DNA of 64,000 nt. It comes from Sorghum bicolor (Eukaryota; Streptophyta; Magnoliopsida; Poales; Poaceae). The stretch spans positions 57,279,802 through 57,343,801 of the forward strand of contig NC_012871.2 in the NCBI RefSeq assembly GCF_000003195.3. Direction: 5' to 3'. Both the position numbers and the translations under genes were made by a program. Positions 10,237 to 22,507 of the stretch are shown one piece after another. The notes beneath the pieces were generated by a model. It saw only the letters and a program-made list of their open reading frames with translations. It was not told the origin of the DNA and did not search any database. Every line of letters starts with the position of its first letter. The first letter of the stretch is position 1.

Positions 10237-13068
10237 TGTCACACTCAAATTTCAAGAACGAAATAGAGTGCATAAAAGACTCATGTCCGCCCCAGAATCA
10301 GTCACACACATAAGTTAACAAATCTCAAATAGTACCATCACAATGTTTATTACATAGCGGAATAATAATTATTACATAGTCTTAAACAAATAAAGATACT
10401 CTCGACGGAAGCACCACACAGGGATATTGTCGACTGGTAGACTCCAAGCCTAGTACTCATAAGGGTAGTCCTCATTCCAGTCATCTTCATTGGAATATCC
10501 CGAGGTGTTGTGAAATAGCAAGAGTGAGCACATATCGTACTCAACAAGTATAACCAGGGGTTCATAAGGCTCAATTAGCTAACACTAGTTTGACTGCATT
10601 TAGCTTTTATATGTAGATAGCATATTTATCATTGGATAGCAAATGTCAAGGTAGCATAATCAAATCTCATAACCACATAATCAATGTATACAAGAATTAA
10701 GAATAACACATATAAACAACATAATAAACCATTATTTATCATCATTAATCATGTTCATCAGTGTCCATCTATTCCGTCAGTTTTCTATGCCACCCGTATC
10801 CGTGGGCACGGCTAGTATACTAGATTTAACACTCTGTAGAGGTTGTACATCTTTACCCATGAGTCATGATTTACCCTTTCGCCCGAGGCCCGTCGACCTC
10901 TTAGCTCACTTCCAAGGAAAGCCGACAGAGTTCACTATGAAGCCTTTCAAAGCTTCGTCTAACAAGTTAGGGCCATTAGATTCTCTCGGCAGGCAGATAT
11001 AGAGCCCCCTTCCATGGCACATAACACGCAGCCTATACACACAGACAGAGGCCGCACTATACCCAACGTGTCTAGCCATTCTTACGCCATTTAAGGTAAC
11101 CGTTAAAAAAGATCCTCATACTGAGATAAAACCAGAGCCATATAGCCCTCATGGTTGTACGAGTTGTCCCAGCTTTTGCCAAAGGATAAGTCCTTATGGA
11201 GGGTCAAGATCAATCTAGCAAAATCTAGAGTTCTTTCCACCCTTTTTATTCAAGTTGTTAGAATGCTTATTTTATTGTTTATTGTGTATCCAAATATTCA
11301 TGTTACAAGATCATGGATTATATCAAGCACTAGCAAGAACTACCCAAAATGCATATCCAAATAGGTATCAAGGAATTCAGGATAACAAGCATCTATGATT
11401 TTGCTAAGGTTATCAAGGTGGACACATGCATATGATATATTGTATTAAATGTGCATAGGCAACAAGGATAGTCCCAAGTTATACTTGCCTTGATCAAAGC
11501 TTTCTTGTTGTTCCTACTGATCGTCAAAAGATTGGCCTTGATCACCAACGTATTGCTCACCGTCTATCCCCGATCATCAATCAACAACACGCTTTCCAAT
11601 GGGGACAATTATACACAAAGCAAACAATCTATAATTAGAACAATACACCAACAATGGTAAAACAAATATAAAAGTTTATAAAAATATTCTATACAGCACT
11701 ACGATCACACAAACGTAAAGATCACAAAAATCGGAGCTAAAACGGAGAAGATATGATTTTTCTAAGATTTCCTATAGAAAAATAATTAATTAATTAGTAC
11801 CACGAAATTAAAAAGATAGAAACTGAAACTACAATGATACTAACATGTAGATCTCAAGAAGACGAATCTAACGCAATTTGAATGGATCAAATCGGAGTTA
11901 AAATGAGCATTTTATAAGCATTTTAAAATCAGTGGCAAACTTGTAAATACTGGAAGACGTATTTCGGAGTCAAACCGATGTTTTTACGTTTTTGAAAAAG
12001 AGAAAACATATTTCCTAAACCCGTTTTGGACTGCAGGTTGATACTTAAAAAGAGCAGGGGCTCTTTTAGAAAATTTCCAGGCGAAGGGGTATCGGGATCT
12101 AGCGACCATTGGATCATGAACGAAGGGCCGAGATCGGTCTAGGAGAGAGGGGTCAGCCGCCGGCGGGCTCCCACGGCGGCGCCGTGGCCGTGAGGCCGAA
12201 CTCCTCGCCGGAGCTCGCGAACTAGGCGCTGGGGTCCACCAAAAACGGAACCGAGCGCATGGGGGCGAAGCGGGGACTCAAGCGAACTCACCTAGGCACC
12301 CAGCGCGGACCGAGAGAGCCCAAAGGAGATGGGCATCGCGCGACGCCGCACGGTAAAGAACAAGGGAAAGACTCGGGAGTCTCGTTACCTAGTTTTGAAG
12401 CTCGACCCCCACTCAATTTCGGCCTAACAGTAGAGAACCACAAGCCCCACGGCGGCAGAGAGGATCTGCTTGACCGCAAGATTCGACAGGCTTGCAGGAC
12501 GGGTTTTAGGGCGCCAAGCAGCTTGAGATAGAAATGGAATCACGGACGAGCACCCAAACTTCTTATAAGCACGCCCTACGCACGTTGAGAGCAATGAATC
12601 CCGTGCAAACCGGGATTTGGTGCCGTCGGGGTCGGGTCCGGCTCAAGAACGGAGGTGGAAGAAGAGAAAGGACGCTGACGTGCGGGACCCGGTCACCAGT
12701 CAAGAGAGAGGGGGAGGCGCGCGCGGTTGGGCCGTTGCTGGGCCAGGGAAGCAGGCCTGCGAGGGAGCCGAGGGAGACTGGGCTGGGGAGGGATCAGGGC
12801 CTTCGCCAAGCAGGTAAGTTTTTCTTTTTTAAAAAAATTTCTTTTCCAAATCCGTTTTCAAAAGAGAGTTTGAATTCAGTTAAAAATAAAACAATGCACA
12901 GTACAAAATTAAATATGCCCCAGCATGGATGCAAAACATGTTTCTATCCCTTATGTTGGATTTTAATTTCAACAAAAAATATTTATTTACTAATTTAAAT
13001 GCTCTCAAAAATACTTAAATAAATCAAATTAAATCTTATTAATTAGAAAGCAAATTTTGGGTGTTACA
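10237..13068 (-). mobile_element. Solo LTR, family 1 (TGTAACACCC type)
   Basis: The element begins TGTCACACTC and ends GGGTGTTACA, giving TG...CA termini, and it is flanked by a perfect 5-bp duplication CCTAC (10232-10236 and 13069-13073). It contains no internal domain, primer binding site or second LTR, so a solo LTR is the simplest reading. On the minus strand it starts TGTAACACCCAAAATTT, as does the related copy at 30706-33732. The two share a block with the motif AGTATACTAG and GGGTAAATCATGACTCATGG, here on the minus strand. The length and start motif resemble the long LTRs of Tekay-type chromoviruses, but that assignment is inference. A GC-rich section (12130-12830) could hold its promoter. 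Confidence 0.8.
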
Positions 13069-13950
13069 CCTACGCGTAGTAAAATTGCTTGTAATAGTCA
13101 TTGACGTGTTTGGTCTTCACGAAGTCTATTTTTTATTACTAATATTATTATTTGGGCGATAAATAATTCCTTGAGGACTTGTGAGCAATAACTTTACTTG
13201 TGATAATCAATGGAGCGAGATCTAGTATCTTAATGAGGTATTTTTTTATTACTAATAGTATCAGTTGGGCCTATAAATAATTCCATCCAGACCTGTGTGT
13301 AGTAACATTTAATGTAATAGTTACCGACATGTCCGATATACGGTCAAACTTTTTTGTATTATTAAGTGTTTCATTTTAGTCTATAAATAATTCCACCCTA
13401 ACTTGTGAGCAGTACAATTATGGCGCTCTATCTTCGCTCAAGCTGTTTTTTATTATTAATATTGTCATTTTGGCTTATAAATAATTCCAATTAGACCTAT
13501 GAGCAATAAATTTGCATGTGATAATAAATGTGTCGTGTGGTATGCAGATGACGTAATTTTTATTACTATAAATATCGTTTTATTTTTTAAATGATTCCAT
13601 CGTGACATGTGAGCGGTAAAATTAATTGTCATAGACAGTCCGGATCAGTCTCAATGCATAGTTTTATGACATAGTTATCAAGATTATAAACTAGGTAACC
13701 GAGCCACATGAGTTTCATGGGGATGAAATAAACTCCTTGATTTAATGACCCTATCAAGTCAGCAATTTTGCTTATGTGGCACCCTATTTAATGTGCATGA
13801 CACTCCTATGAAACATGTATTGAGACTGGCCTTAGAAAAGGTATTTTTTATTACTAATGGTATCATTTGTACATATAAATAACTATTCCTCAGACATTGC
13901 ATAGGAAAATTTTCTATAATAGTCACTGGACCCCCGGATAAAAACTTTCG
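13069..13950. repeat. Degenerate ~110-bp minisatellite, right part
   Basis: About six further units of the same core resume exactly at the duplicated CCTAC. Cores start near 13130, 13240, 13350, 13445, 13556 and 13845, a spacing of about 95-112 bp apart from one inserted MITE. The conserved parts are the T-run plus TATTACTAATATT and TATAAATAATTCCA. Confidence 0.7.
13642..13832. mobile_element. Short MITE inside the minisatellite
   Basis: The termini are inverted: CAGTCTCAATGCAT on the left and ATGTATTGAGACTG on the right. It lies between two minisatellite cores and accounts for the single irregular spacing. No coding capacity. The superfamily was not determined. Confidence 0.6.
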
Positions 13951-14214
13951 GAATCAATATGCATGTAACCACAATTATTCGCCCGGGCCGGACCAAAATT
14001 ATTTAGGGAAGAAGATGATAATTATAGTAATAAAAAGTACGTATGGATATTAATCATGCACCTGGGAAATGGAAATTGCATCTTTTTTTTAGACTTACAT
14101 AGTACAACTTAGACATTCACGACGCACACACTTATATCTATAAATATACGTACGCAAACCCTATCTCTATAAGCACATTTGAAGGACTGAGCCGACAGAT
14201 CATAAGAGATTCAC

Positions 14215-14725
14215 GGGCCTGTTTGGTTCTCTTCTCATCCCAACCAGGCCAGCTCTAGGGAGCCAGGCTGTCTTTGGCCTAACCGGATGCATGCAGGAAG
14301 CCTAGTTTGGTTGTATGCATATGTGAAGCCAGGCTCTGATTAGATGTTGTTTGGTTGCGTGTATGAAGGTAAGCTGTATAAGATAAAAAAATATTATAAG
14401 ATTATGATTATAATTTTTATTTGTGTACGAATACATTCTTACAGGTCTTATTTTATCTAATTATATCTTAATCAACTTTAAAGTACACTAATATCACTTG
14501 ATATTTACTAATTACGCACTAATACATCGTTAGCCATGTAAACGGCTGCATCTGCCCAGCCTGGCTGGCCACGAACGGTCGATTCGGGTGTTCCTCCTCA
14601 GCCTGGCTGAGAGCTCCTTTTTGCATGCCCAGAGCCTGACCCAAAGCTGCATGTTGGCAACCAAACAGAGCCACGCTACATCCTGAAATGCATGTATGGT
14701 CTCATGCGGGCAACCAAACAGGCCC
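14215..14725. mobile_element. MITE with GGGCCTGTTTGGTT termini
   Basis: The left end GGGCCTGTTTGGTT is the exact inverse of the right end AACCAAACAGGCCC. The interior has further inverted pieces with AGCCAGGCT and AGCCTGGCT motifs. The flanks (GATTCAC and GAAGTCAC) give no clean target duplication, so the superfamily is unclear. Confidence 0.7.
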
Positions 14726-14869
14726 GAAGTCACCCAACGCATGTCGCTGTTGACAGAGACATCATCCACCACTAAAAGTATCGCATCCATTAAAAGTAAT
14801 GAGGTTGTCCTTTCAAGGAGCGGCCATGGTCTTGCATGCAAGATGCAACACGACATAAAGTAATATTTA

Positions 14870-15084
14870 CTCCATCGGTCCTATAATACAAGACATTTTA
14901 ACATGTTCTCAAATATAAGTCATTCCAGAAGCCACAAACCATTTTTGTATTTAAAACTTTAATCACCACTAATCTTGTTGATGATAGGGTTTTATTTGGA
15001 AACAAAGGGCACATGCGTTTTTTGTGTTCTCTCTTAATTTGTCCTAAAAATTATAGAATGCACTATATTACAGGACAGATGGAG
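14870..15084. mobile_element. Stowaway-like MITE
   Basis: The left end CTCCATCGGTCC and right end GGACAGATGGAG are inverted, and TA flanks both sides. This matches the Stowaway (Tc1/mariner-derived) MITEs of grasses, whose consensus is CTCCCTCCGTCC with TA target sites. Confidence 0.8.
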
Positions 15085-15108
15085 TATTCCTGATGATAAC
15101 GTCAATTA

Positions 15109-15614
15109 GGCTTTGTTTAGTTCATCACCTACATTTTTTTCACCCATCCCATAAAATCTTTCGACACGTGTATGAAGCATTAAATATAGACGAAAAAATA
15201 ATTATATAGTTTGGTTGTTTATCGTGAGACGAATCTTTTAAGCCTAATTAATACATGATTAGTCATATTTGCTACATAACCAACATGTGCTAATGATAGA
15301 TTAATTAGACTTAATAAATTAGACAAGCTATGTTATTAATTTTTTAATTAGTCTACATTTAATATTTCAAATGTATGGCCTTGTTTACATCCAAATTTTT
15401 TTTGGATTTCGCTATTGTAGCACTTTCGTTTTTATTTGGCAAATATTGTCCAATCATAAATTAACTAGGCTCAAAAGATTCATCTCGCAAATTACAGATA
15501 AGTTGTGCAATTAGTTATTTTTTATCTATAAATGCTCTATACATGTGTCGCAAGATTCGATGTGACCAGAAATCTTAAGAACTTTTGAATTTTTGGGGAA
15601 CTAAACAAGGCCTA
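15109..15614. mobile_element. Two adjacent GGCCTTGTTTAG-family MITEs
   Basis: The first (15109 to about 15380) has GGCTTTGTTTAGTTC and the internal family motifs GCATTAAATATAGAC and GAGACGAATCTTTT. The second (about 15377-15614) begins GGCCTTGTTTACATCC and ends GGGAACTAAACAAGGCC, with TAT on both sides. It is in the opposite internal orientation (TAGCACTTTCG near the left end). Both are non-coding. Related copies lie near 20545, 22508, 37510 and 41144. Confidence 0.75.
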
Positions 15615-15768
15615 TGTCAACATATCTCATATGACATCCAAACTAAACAAGGCCTTAATGGGACAGTTCATGCATGTAACAGGTATGAATGTTCGCCGAG
15701 ACAATTGGACAAACCTGTCAGGTTGGTGTCCAGGGCGGAGTGCGCTCTGCTGTTAAGTAAGTGTTTAG

Positions 15769-16043
15769 TTAAAAAAATGCAAAATGTAAAATACTAATTA
15801 TTTTGAAAAAATGGAATGCAAAATGTCAAAATTTTTAGCAACATGTTTAGTTATCATTTGAAATATAGAATAGAATTTATTGCTCTCATGGTTCTTTTTG
15901 GGTTTTTTTTCTCTTGAAGTCAAAATAAAAGATAAAGAATAACTACATTTTTGTCAAAAATTTTATATGGTGTTTAGTTTCATTTTTCAAAATAATGGAC
16001 CAAAACTCTAAAAAAAATTGAGAAAAAAGAGGAAACACCCCTA
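15769..16043. mobile_element. MITE with GTGTTTAG / AACACCCCTAA ends
   Basis: It starts AAGTGTTTAGTT, ends GGAAACACCCCTAA, and has an AT-rich interior with repeated GCAAAATGT and TTTAGTT motifs. Its ends resemble those of the MITE pair at 58862-59640, where the left end is AGGGGTGTTTAGTT. Confidence 0.55.
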
Positions 16044-16324
16044 AATAGTAGGGTCTTGATAAGAGCAAACGATGTTCGAAGATTTTTTTAATAGTACACC
16101 ATATGTTAAGCTTCAATTATCATGGCACTATTTTCCCCCATTACGACACACGAGCCTGATAGTGTAACACTTAATCAAGATAGTGTAACATTTGTCATGG
16201 AAATAGGCATTGTGTCACCGGCCACAAACAGTACTTTCATGGACTTAGCAGGAAAATTAGAACCCAAATGGTGACAGACGTTTCCAAAGTTCAAGTCATG
16301 CTAACAAGGTCAACACAATACATC

Positions 16325-16475
16325 ATAAATAGTTCACTGGTTCTCAAATATAATACCACATCACACCATAGAACACACTAAACAATTGTCACTGGTTCTC
16401 AAATACACATCACACCACAGAACACACTGGTTCTCAAATATAACACATCACGTACCATAGAACACATCATAGGCA
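16325..16475. repeat. Short tandem repeats in the 3' region of gene A
   Basis: Three imperfect copies of CACTGGTTCTCAAATA followed by CACATCACACCATAGAACACA. They lie just downstream (on the minus strand) of the gene A stop codon and may be part of its 3' untranslated region. Confidence 0.6.
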
Positions 16476-16504
16476 TGGAGTATTTGCTGCTTTGCTTCCC
16501 GTCC

Positions 16505-19500
16505 CTACACGTCATCATCAAATATGGCTTCAATAACACATACTGTATAGAATACCAAAGCACTGGTGGCAACAGTGCCTAGCACCATACCCACGGCGCT
16601 GTTCCTTTTCATCCTTGCAATTTCCTCCATTTCACGCCTTCAGGACAAAAAGGGCAACAAAAAGATATGGATCAAGTTAGCTTTATCTCAAATCGGGGAA
16701 TCATAATATGTTCAGAAGAATGCTAGGACTTCTACCGTTCTTCTTTTTCCATCATTTCAGCAAAAGATCCAGCCTGCGCTTCACGAGAACATTTGGGGCA
16801 TTGCTTCTCCTAAAAATTGGTAATTGAAATCACTATCAGGTTCCATTCTCACTATGAAATTAAGTCAATTGCACGAAAAAACATGCATTATAATCTCAAC
16901 TGAACTTGCATGTGCAATTTTAGCCATTACATTCATCAGGTGTTATCTAGCTTCATAACAAATAACAGTTTTAACAAACCCCTTCATTGAAACAAGCAAA
17001 CCAGAAAAAGAAGGAAGGATGCTGCAGTGTTGATTATACCCAAATGTGATCAACCAAAATACTAAGTACAGAGGAAAGTTTGTAGCAGGGAAAAAAAAGC
17101 ATGCTGCAGTGTTGATTATACCCAATGTGATCAACTGAAAATACTAAGTACAGAGGAAAGTGTACATGCAATGCATATGCCACATCGAACGAGTGGTAGA
17201 TAAAACTACATGCAATGCATATGCCAGGTTGTTCCAGCATTGTCCTACATTTGACCAAATGATCCCCAAGTTGAACTACTACACCCGACCTGAAAATGAT
17301 GTGATTATATTTCTGTCCTTAATCAAACTATCTAAAGTTTGACTAAGTTTACATGAAAAGAGTATCAATATATTACACCAAATTGTTACACTATGAAAAT
17401 ATATTTCCATTACAAAAATAATGTCATTTACTTGGAATATAAATATTTTTTGTACAAACACGGCCAAACTTATCATACTCGGTACTATGCTAGAATTGCA
17501 TTCATTTCAAGACGGAGGGAGTAAGTGCACTGCACGCTTTATTTCTATTTTTCTATGAAGTGGCGCATGCCTGTATTTGGCCATCATGCGATGCGTGATT
17601 GTATATGAAGACCAATCAAGCTTTTTTGTTTTGATTATAAGCATTGAATATTTTATAATTATATAAGATCGAGTCAGCCTAAAGTGCTAGACATGTATAC
17701 CATTTTGGGTTTACAAAATAATGCAGTATGCAATTCTGGATTCACAAATTTGGAAAGCAAAGTTAATGTAGAGAAAACATGAGCCGCAAAAGAACACATG
17801 AGCGCTGGCCTCCACGTGTTCGTTGGGTTGTGACCAAACATACGTTCACATCTTCATGTTACGATGGAAGCTAGTGAAGTTTAACTCATGTAGCGAAAGG
17901 ACATGTAATGTAGTGGCTACAAGAGCTTTAGTAGCACCTAAGTTCTTGTGATCTTCAACTCTCCATAAGAACGGATTTTGGATAATGCAGTGTCTGTGAG
18001 TAAATTATGCTGAAAATAATCCAAGTAACTCACCACAAGATTTTAATACAATGCCAGGATATGAAGATTGTGGGTTAAGTATGGGAAACCAATTTTAATG
18101 CCTCTCTGAGTTGTTACACGGTTTTATTAGTGTTGGGCTGTAATATTGAAAACATGTAAGTATATAGGTCTGAAGGTGAAGTTGAATCAAAGCAACATCT
18201 AGTAAGAAATGAAATTACATTTTTGTTTGAACTTTCGTTTTTCATTTTACATTAAGAAAGGCTCGATAAGGTACCTTAAAATATACTGTTTTTGCAAAGG
18301 TGCGAAAACCAATATATTTAGTGTGAGAAAGATTTTCTATCATGGTAATATCATATAATATAGCAAATAGAGGTACTGCTGATCTGTGAAACATCTCAGA
18401 TAAGTATCTATTGTATAGGTGTAGTCATAAGAAGTCTAACAAAACCGGATTTTCCTTTTAAAAAATTAATTATATCATATGTATAAAAGAAAAGGAAACA
18501 AAAAAGGAAAAACTATTTTTTTTGCACTGGAGGCCCTGGTGTTGTAAATAATTAACTCGCAGCCTCTGTATACTATGCAGCACTATTCACATGAATCACG
18601 GATTTTGCAATTGGTTTTATGAGGTCCATATCTTTTTTCTTCAGGAACAACAGGCCTCTAACGAATGCTTTTCTAAGAATCAGATGCTAACATGTTATTC
18701 CCTAAACTACAATTGGTTTATGCTCCTTGCCTAACAATTCCTGCATTTCTCAGTGTCAATAGATGTTTTACTATCTAAATTGTTAAAATCTCTAGATGAT
18801 ACTTCCACAGAAGTAGCATGATTGTAGCACCTCATATGCTGATACCATTCACAATGGCCATCCAAATGCCACCAAGATGGAGAGGATGAGTGGGTGAAGG
18901 GCTAGGAACATTCTCAGCATAGTACTACCTATGTCCCAAAAAGAATACAACTATGGGTTACGTGTCACATAGAGTGGTTCACGTTTGACCAAGTTTCTAT
19001 TGAATGATATTCGAATTTATGGCTCCAAATCAATTTATTATAAAAATACATTTCATAATAAATCTAATGGTATATATTTGGTATCATAAATATTAATACT
19101 TATTTTATCTATAATTGGTCAAACTTATAAGATACTAAAACGTGATATTGTGTGAGAATTGCATTATAGTACAGAGAGGTAAGGCAACAATGTTGTTTAA
19201 TAACATATATGTAAATTAGAGACAAAGGTACATGCTTTATTCATCTTTTCAAGGTAGCGTCATCATTAACTAAGAATTTATATAAGTCTCAAAGGTGTTT
19301 GTAAATTTTATATAAACTAATTTTAATTGGTCATAAAATTTCTTGACATGTTTGGGTAAGCATCAGAAAGGGGAAAAGGGGAAGTTCAGAATCACATACT
19401 AAGATATATTTAACAATGGTAGAGAGAAATAATATTGGCGAACTATCTTAATTCTATATTAATGATTCAATTAAATTGCATTATCAGCTTGATAACATGG

Positions 19501-22241
19501 TGATTATTATACTTTTTCCTTAAAATTTAATCTATTTACTTTAATGAAACAACTGAGTTTGAATCTGCAAATGGCTTAGCATCATACTCATACCAAACAA
19601 CAGGTATGCATTACTTAAGAATAACTTCATGGGCATCTTTGGATTTTTCAAGTGAAAACTACTAATATATACAAGGGTAGTAGTCTCAGTTTTTCTCTCT
19701 CCCTCTCTCTTGTAGTTTGTTTTTTTTATATAAATTAGGAACAATTGTGGATGAGTGTTGGTCGGTAATCACAATAGTGTGGTCAAGCACATGGTTTGCC
19801 CTTTGCAGGCTCTGTGAAAAGATACAGGTGTTGAATAGCGTGTTAGAATTTAAAACACCAGCAACCATCTACTTGTCGACTCTGGCTACTTGAGCACTCT
19901 TGCTCACAGCTCACTTGCACAGGTATGCAGTCAAATACATGTATATGTAGCCTTAAAATTTTGCATGTGCTGAGCTTTGACATTCATATATTGGCAGGAC
20001 ATTTTGTCAAGCACTTGTGTGCACTGTGTAGCCAACTATTTGCACATCCATTTATTCTCAAGAAGTAATCAGGAGAAAGTATTTATGTGCTCTCGGATCT
20101 CAACCACACAAAATTGCAGCAAGCTATTTTTCATTGTGGATGCAGGAAGTTAATTGCAAACAAATCTGGGGGAGTTGAGGCTGTTGTACCTTTAATCATG
20201 GGAAAACTTTTATGAAACTCTTCCAACAGGAGACACGGGAGCAGGGGCCTTCATAGCAGCGGGAGATACGGGAGCAAGGGAAGGCAACGGATCTCACCTC
20301 CTATCAAGCGTCGCCGATCAATTGCTCACACTACTCATTTAGCAACAGCAGCTACTTACAGCCTTGCAGGAGACGCAGCGCATCGAACAGAGCACGGCAG
20401 ACGCTGTAACACGCAAGGAAAGGCCGTGAGAAGGGGATGGGCTGCGACCCGGGACAACAACGCATCCTCATTCTGGAATTCCGGGGCCCCCTCCCTGCCG
20501 CGACCTGGCTGCTAGGTGCTTGACAGCTTTTCCTCCCTCTTCCTAGGCCGTACTGGTAGGAAAAAATTTCACGTACTATAGCACTTTCGTTTGTTTATGG
20601 TAATGGACTAACTAGGCTCAAAAAGTTCGTCTCTTAAATTCCGAACAAACTGTACAATTAGTTTTTATTTTTATTTATATTTAATACTCTATGCATGTGT
20701 CTAAAGATTTGATGTGACGGAAAATCTTGAAAAATTTTAGGTTTTGTGATGGAAATAAACAAGGCCGTAATCTCACGGACAGAGAAGCACGAGAGAACAA
20801 GCTCGCAGCGCCAAATCTGGCTGGTGGGTCAGCTCGCCAGCGAGGGGGCCAGCACCCAGTGGTGGTTGCGGCCCGTGTCACGCTGTGGCCGGCGGCTGCG
20901 CCATGTCGGGGTGCACCGGTCAGGGGCAGCAGCCACCGTGCCCACTTTCGCGACCCGCTGGTGAGGGAGAGGAGGAGCCGACCGTCACTGGGGCCCGGCT
21001 ATAGGTCGCTCCCGCGCCCTGCGTCGTTTGAGAGCGGGTGCACACATGCCCGAGCCTGATGCAAGGGGGTGAGGGCGTAGGGAATGGGTAAAGATCAGCC
21101 CGCGAAGGTTCGGGTCAACGACAAAGCGGGTGAGGGATCCGACCGAGCCGTAATCGGACGGACCAGATTGCTTGCTCGCCTTATCCGATGGCTTGCAGCT
21201 TAGTGGGCGACGTGGCATAATGGTTTGCCCGCTTTTGTTGCAAGAATCGTATTTAGAGATTTGCAGGCTTGTGTTCCTTGAGGTATGTAAGCAAGCAATT
21301 GGATGGAATTAAATGTTTATGTATAAACAATATGTATATCACATCCAGAATGTGGTGAAAAAGGATAATCTTTGTCATATGAACATTAGCAGCTTTTGCT
21401 GAAAAATACCCAAAAACCTGATCTCTGATGCAACACTAGAAAATTTTGTATATGCACTAGTACACCATTTAGTATCTTTTAGCAAAGGTTCAACTTTTTT
21501 TTTCTTACCATTGCTGCAAGACACAAAATCGGGTTTAGAAGCCTATATACAAAAATTTGTAGTGTCAATCAACATTTTTGTCAGGAAAAGACACATTTTA
21601 AGTGGTGTAGCATAACATTCCAAAGAAATGAATAGAACAGAGAAAGCACTCTCTGCATCTGTGCGTTCAAGTGGTAGCCTCTTCTAAATATAAATTTGAA
21701 TTAAAAACCAGCTTGAGTTTAACAGAAAAAAGAAAACAGATAATAAAGAACGCGACAAAATACCACCAGAAAAAATACGCAAAAATATATCAAATAAATA
21801 AGCACTGAAAGGGGGCTTACATAACAATCATCATCTTTAATTAGCTTGTGCTACTTAACAAATAATTATAGGGTTCGACAGGTTCATTGCCAAATTCGTA
21901 ACAGAATAAGATTAAACTGTTGGAAAAAGAAAGGATCTGGATAGAACAGGGATTGGAAAAGAAATTAGTCATTTTTTCCCCAGCCCGTAGGAATGATTAA
22001 GCCCGAATTCCCAATTATCATTATAGGCCGCAAGAAAAAAAAAAACTAGAAGCAGTTGCTCCAAACAAACCTAATTACCACACATCAATAAAGAATTGCA
22101 TCCAGATAATCACGCGTCCTGACTACAATCGATAGGGAGGTAGGGAGGCGGCGAACGAACCAGCTTGGAGGCGAAGGTGCGAGAGGCCGCCGCCCGCTCA
22201 GGGAGGACCCTCAGCTTGCCGACCAAAGCGCGCAACGCCAT
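16505..22241 (-). CDS. Gene A: small predicted mitochondrial single-pass membrane protein
   Basis: A three-exon model reads through on the minus strand. Exon 1 (22241-22161, 27 codons) starts MALRALVGKLRVLPERAAAS, an Arg/Ala-rich, acid-poor presequence typical of mitochondrial import. Exon 2 (16809-16736) encodes a CPKC pair and an acidic-basic helix (AEMMEKEER). Exon 3 (16637-16505) encodes RRNSAVG-like linker sequence (REMEEIARMKRNSAVG), one hydrophobic helix (about 20 residues, MVLGTVATSALVFYTVCVI) and the acidic tail FDDDV. Intron 2 is 98 nt, with GTAGAAG and a pyrimidine-rich CCTGAAG end, and the phase is exact across it (CG plus G). Intron 1 would be 5.35 kb (GTTCGT to TTTTTAG) and phase 0. 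The joined protein is 95 residues with no stop or frameshift. I do not recognise the family. An extra exon inside intron 1 cannot be excluded. Confidence 0.62.
17017..17160. repeat. Tandem ~83-bp duplication in gene A intron 1
   Basis: Two copies of GCTGCAGTGTTGATTATACC followed by AATACTAAGTACAGAGGAAAG, separated by an A-rich stretch. A second motif, ACATGCAATGCATATGCCA, is also doubled just to the right (17163-17226). Confidence 0.75.
17290..17522. mobile_element. Degraded Stowaway-like MITE in gene A intron 1
   Basis: The right end GACGGAGGGAGTA is a clear Stowaway terminus. The left end is degraded (TTCTGTCCTTAATC). The interior AT-rich sequence with GTTTGACTAAGTTTA and GGCCAAACTTAT matches the usual layout. 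Confidence 0.5.
18925..19185. mobile_element. Degraded Stowaway-like MITE in gene A intron 1
   Basis: The left end TACTACCTATGTCCCAAAAAG and right end TAGTACAGAGAGGTA are approximate inverted repeats with TA edges. The interior has GTTTGACCAAGTTTCT and ATTGGTCAAACTTATA in inverse orientation. Confidence 0.55.
19186..20544. other. Gene A intron 1, unassigned part
   Basis: AT-rich to about 20200, then a moderately GC-rich segment (20200-20540). No exon with convincing splice sites and similarity was found on either strand. Confidence 0.4.
20545..20768. mobile_element. GGCCTTGTTTAG-family MITE
   Basis: It carries the family interior TAGCACTTTCGTTTG and GACTAACTAGGCTCAAAA, and its right end reads AAATAAACAAGGCC. 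The left end is degraded (GGCCGTACTGG). Confidence 0.65.
20769..21235. other. GC-rich island in gene A intron 1
   Basis: A 450-bp GC-rich block bounded by AT-rich DNA. A 110-codon frame (20727-21059) crosses it but starts inside the adjacent MITE and has no recognisable similarity. It could be a captured gene fragment or the remains of an alternative promoter. I cannot assign it. Confidence 0.35.
21236..22160. other. Gene A intron 1, promoter-proximal part
   Basis: AT-rich sequence without a convincing exon. It ends at the exon 1 donor, CTG followed by GTTCGT on the minus strand. Confidence 0.4.
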
Positions 22242-22507
22242 AGCACCAACGGACAGTCTGGATCTGAGGAATGGGCGCGTGGGAGAGGAGACGTACGGCG
22301 GTAAGCGGCGGCTAGGGCTTGCGTTCGTCTGGATTCTTTCTTCTTTCTTGGAGAGGGAGGGGTCGAGCTACTCGAAGCCATGCATGCCCTTTAATGGGCG
22401 CCACTGCCCGTCCGCTAGGGCTCGGCCTCGGGACTCGGGAGACCTGGAGTTGGGTCGACCCGTTTAACACCGGCCCGACTCGCTCTCACGTGGCGTTTGG
22501 ATCAGGG
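22242..22507 (-). promoter_or_regulatory. 5' untranslated region and proximal promoter of gene A
   Basis: On the minus strand this segment reads through a CT-rich stretch (CTCCAAGAAAGAAGAAAG), then AAGCCCTAGCCGCC, then the start codon at 22241. The upstream part holds GCCCATTAAAGGGCATGCATGG. Its GCCCA motif resembles the site II elements common in promoters of plant genes for mitochondrial proteins. No clear TATA box is seen. The neighbouring MITE at 22508 sets the upstream limit. Confidence 0.5.

Noticed and set aside
12259..12998. Open frames in the GC-rich part of the family 1 solo LTR
   Set aside because: They are inside a well-bounded LTR, overlap in several frames and lack any domain.
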